Below, in pieces: positions 52,412 through 53,484 of a stretch of DNA of 53,484 nt. Source of the DNA: Nevskia sp. GTDB lineage: Bacteria > Pseudomonadota > Gammaproteobacteria > Nevskiales > Nevskiaceae. The notes under the pieces are model-generated. The model was not told where the DNA came from. It made no database searches and saw only the letters and a program-made list of their open reading frames with translations. Position numbers and translations under genes: made by a program. Positions within the stretch are counted from its first letter, which is position 1. Each line of letters starts with the position of its first letter. The stretch spans positions 1-53,484 of the forward strand of contig JADHNH010000012.1 of NCBI GenBank assembly GCA_016779605.1. The letters run 5' to 3'.

Positions 52412-53484
52412 CTAGAGCGCTTCGTTGATGACCTGCAGCTGAGTGAACTCCTCCAGGCCCTCCTGGGCGAATTCGACGCCGATGCCGGACTGCTTGGCGC
52501 CGCCGAACGGGATGGTCGGGCCGATGTCCTGGTGCTTGTTGATCCACACCGTGCCCGCCTCGAGGCGCGCGGCCAGGGCCCGCGCCTTGGCCGAGTCCTT
52601 GGCCCAGACCGAGCCGCCGAGGCCATACGTGGTGGCGTTGGCGCGGCGCAGCGCGTCTTCCGGGTCGCTGAACTTGATCAGCGGCAGCACCGGGCCGAAC
52701 TGCTCCTCGTCGACCAGGCGGTCGCCTTCCTTGGAATCGCGCACGATGGTCGGGCGGATGAAGAACCCCGGCGTGTCCTTGACCACGCCGCCGGCCACCA
52801 CCTGGCCTTTGGCCTGCGCGTCCTCGACCAGCGCCTTGACCTTGTCGTACTGCATGCGGTTCTGCAGCGGGCCCATCTGCGAGCCTTCCTTCAGGCCGTC
52901 GCCGACCACGGTGGCGTTGGCCAGCTTGGCCAGCTCCTGGCACAGCGGCTCGTACACTTTTTCGTGCACGTACAGGCGCTTGATCGCCAGGCACACCTGG
53001 CCGGCGTTGAAGAACGCGGCCATGAAGATGCTCGGGGCGATCTTCGCCGGGTCCACATCGTCCAGCACGATGGCGGCGTCGTTGCCGCCCAGCTCCAGGG
53101 TCACCCGCTTGAGCGTGGGCGCCGAGCTGGCCAGCACTTTCTTGCCGGTGCTGGTGGAGCCGGTGAAGGTCACCTTGCGCACGTCCGGGTGGCCGGTCAG
53201 CACGCCGCCGAGGTCGTTGGCGTCGGTGACGATGTTGAGCACGCCGGGCGGCAGGATGCCGGCGATCAGCTCGCCCATCTTCAGCGTGGTCAAGGGCGTG
53301 GTCGCGGCGGGCTTGAGCACCACCGTGTTGCCGGCCAGCAGCGCGGCCGGGTACTTGAAGCAGGTTTCCGCGATCGGGAAGTTCCACGGCGTGATCGCCG
53401 CCACCACGCCCAGCGGCACGCGATGCACCTCCACGCGCCGCTTCTTGCTCTCCTCGATCAGGTGCGGCTTCAGCTCCATTTTCG
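52412..53484 (-). CDS. NAD(P)-dependent aldehyde dehydrogenase (5' part beyond window)
   Basis: The visible 357 residues of an aldehyde dehydrogenase, normally about 480, so roughly 120 N-terminal residues lie outside. It has ITPWNFPIAE, VVLKPAATTPL, the Rossmann-turn FTGSTSTGKKV, the catalytic Glu in VTLELGGNDAAIV, the catalytic Cys in FFNAGQVCLAIKRLY and EQFGPVLPLI. PFGGAKQSGIGVEF near the end is typical. The frame runs through the right edge with no start visible. It is the first gene of this minus-strand group visible here. Confidence 0.93.
   Translation of the reverse strand, partial: KMELKPHLIEESKKRRVEVHRVPLGVVAAITPWNFPIAETCFKYPAALLAGNTVVLKPAATTPLTTLKMGELIAGILPPGVLNIVTDANDLGGVLTGHPDVRKVTFTGSTSTGKKVLASSAPTLKRVTLELGGNDAAIVLDDVDPAKIAPSIFMAAFFNAGQVCLAIKRLYVHEKVYEPLCQELAKLANATVVGDGLKEGSQMGPLQNRMQYDKVKALVEDAQAKGQVVAGGVVKDTPGFFIRPTIVRDSKEGDRLVDEEQFGPVLPLIKFSDPEDALRRANATTYGLGGSVWAKDSAKARALAARLEAGTVWINKHQDIGPTIPFGGAKQSGIGVEFAQEGLEEFTQLQVINEAL

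Noticed and set aside
1-53484. tRNA, rRNA or riboswitch
   Set aside because: I saw no tRNA-like cloverleaf, rRNA signature or known riboswitch core when reading the intergenic regions by eye. A covariance-model search would be needed to exclude small RNAs.

Overview
This is a high-GC bacterial window, dense with genes that often overlap by an ATGA or GTGA. A complete paa phenylacetate operon, a TonB receptor, FNR-type operators, 7-bp GGGAATC arrays and several families of dispersed palindromes suggest a gammaproteobacterium, perhaps near the Xanthomonadales or Nevskiales. That placement is inference; there is no rRNA gene to confirm it.

Region 1 (1-10230, minus strand) is one long operon for a soluble, NAD(P)-linked group 3b [NiFe]-hydrogenase (sulfhydrogenase type). 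In transcription order it encodes beta (Fe-S), a stand-alone cyclic-nucleotide-binding-domain protein, gamma (FAD/NAD), delta (small), alpha (large), the maturation protease, a HypA-like protein that lacks the zinc-binding cysteines, HypF, HypC, HypD (apparent CTG start) and HypE, which is cut by the window edge. An FNR-type box with a correctly spaced -10 sits upstream, and a possible 56-codon leader ORF lies between promoter and hydB. No hypB is visible.

Region 2 (10.3-22.3 kb) has a TonB-dependent receptor and a NYN-domain protein, then a set that looks like a low-oxygen regulon: cytochrome b561-type protein, P-type cation ATPase, AI-2E-family permease, tandem universal stress protein and glycerate-kinase-like protein (minus strand), plus a divergent pyruvate-kinase-like protein (plus strand). 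Three further FNR-type boxes sit at about -41.5 from plausible -10 elements, so hydrogenase and stress genes may share one oxygen-responsive regulator.

Region 3 (22.3-37.4 kb) is a metabolic and housekeeping mix: acetoacetate-decarboxylase-like and acyl-CoA dehydrogenase pair, sulfurtransferase, a 38-residue single-span membrane protein, M48 peptidase with a DUF898 membrane protein, an MbfA-like ferritin/VIT1 fusion, an MDR reductase, polysaccharide deacetylase with amidase, DUF3617, GNAT, a Kir-type channel, and a CoA transferase with a citryl-CoA lyase-like enzyme. Tandem repeats and palindromic elements fill the gaps.

Region 4 (37.4-47.2 kb) is the phenylacetate operon paaABCDEZGIK with divergent paaX. 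A strong promoter is readable before paaA, and a 12-copy GAGAGGC array lies directly before paaI. PaaABCDE epoxidises phenylacetyl-CoA, PaaG isomerises, PaaZ opens the ring, PaaK activates and PaaI rescues CoA; paaF, paaH and paaJ are absent here.

Region 5 (47.2-49.7 kb) is a lower-GC islet holding a SUKH/SMI1-like protein, a small membrane protein and a ParE-type toxin-antitoxin pair. It is bounded by the real paaX end and a decayed second copy of the paaX 3' end. Region 6 (49.7 kb to the end) carries a CoA transferase, a luciferase-like flavin monooxygenase and a partial aldehyde dehydrogenase, with terminator hairpins and a candidate operator palindrome.
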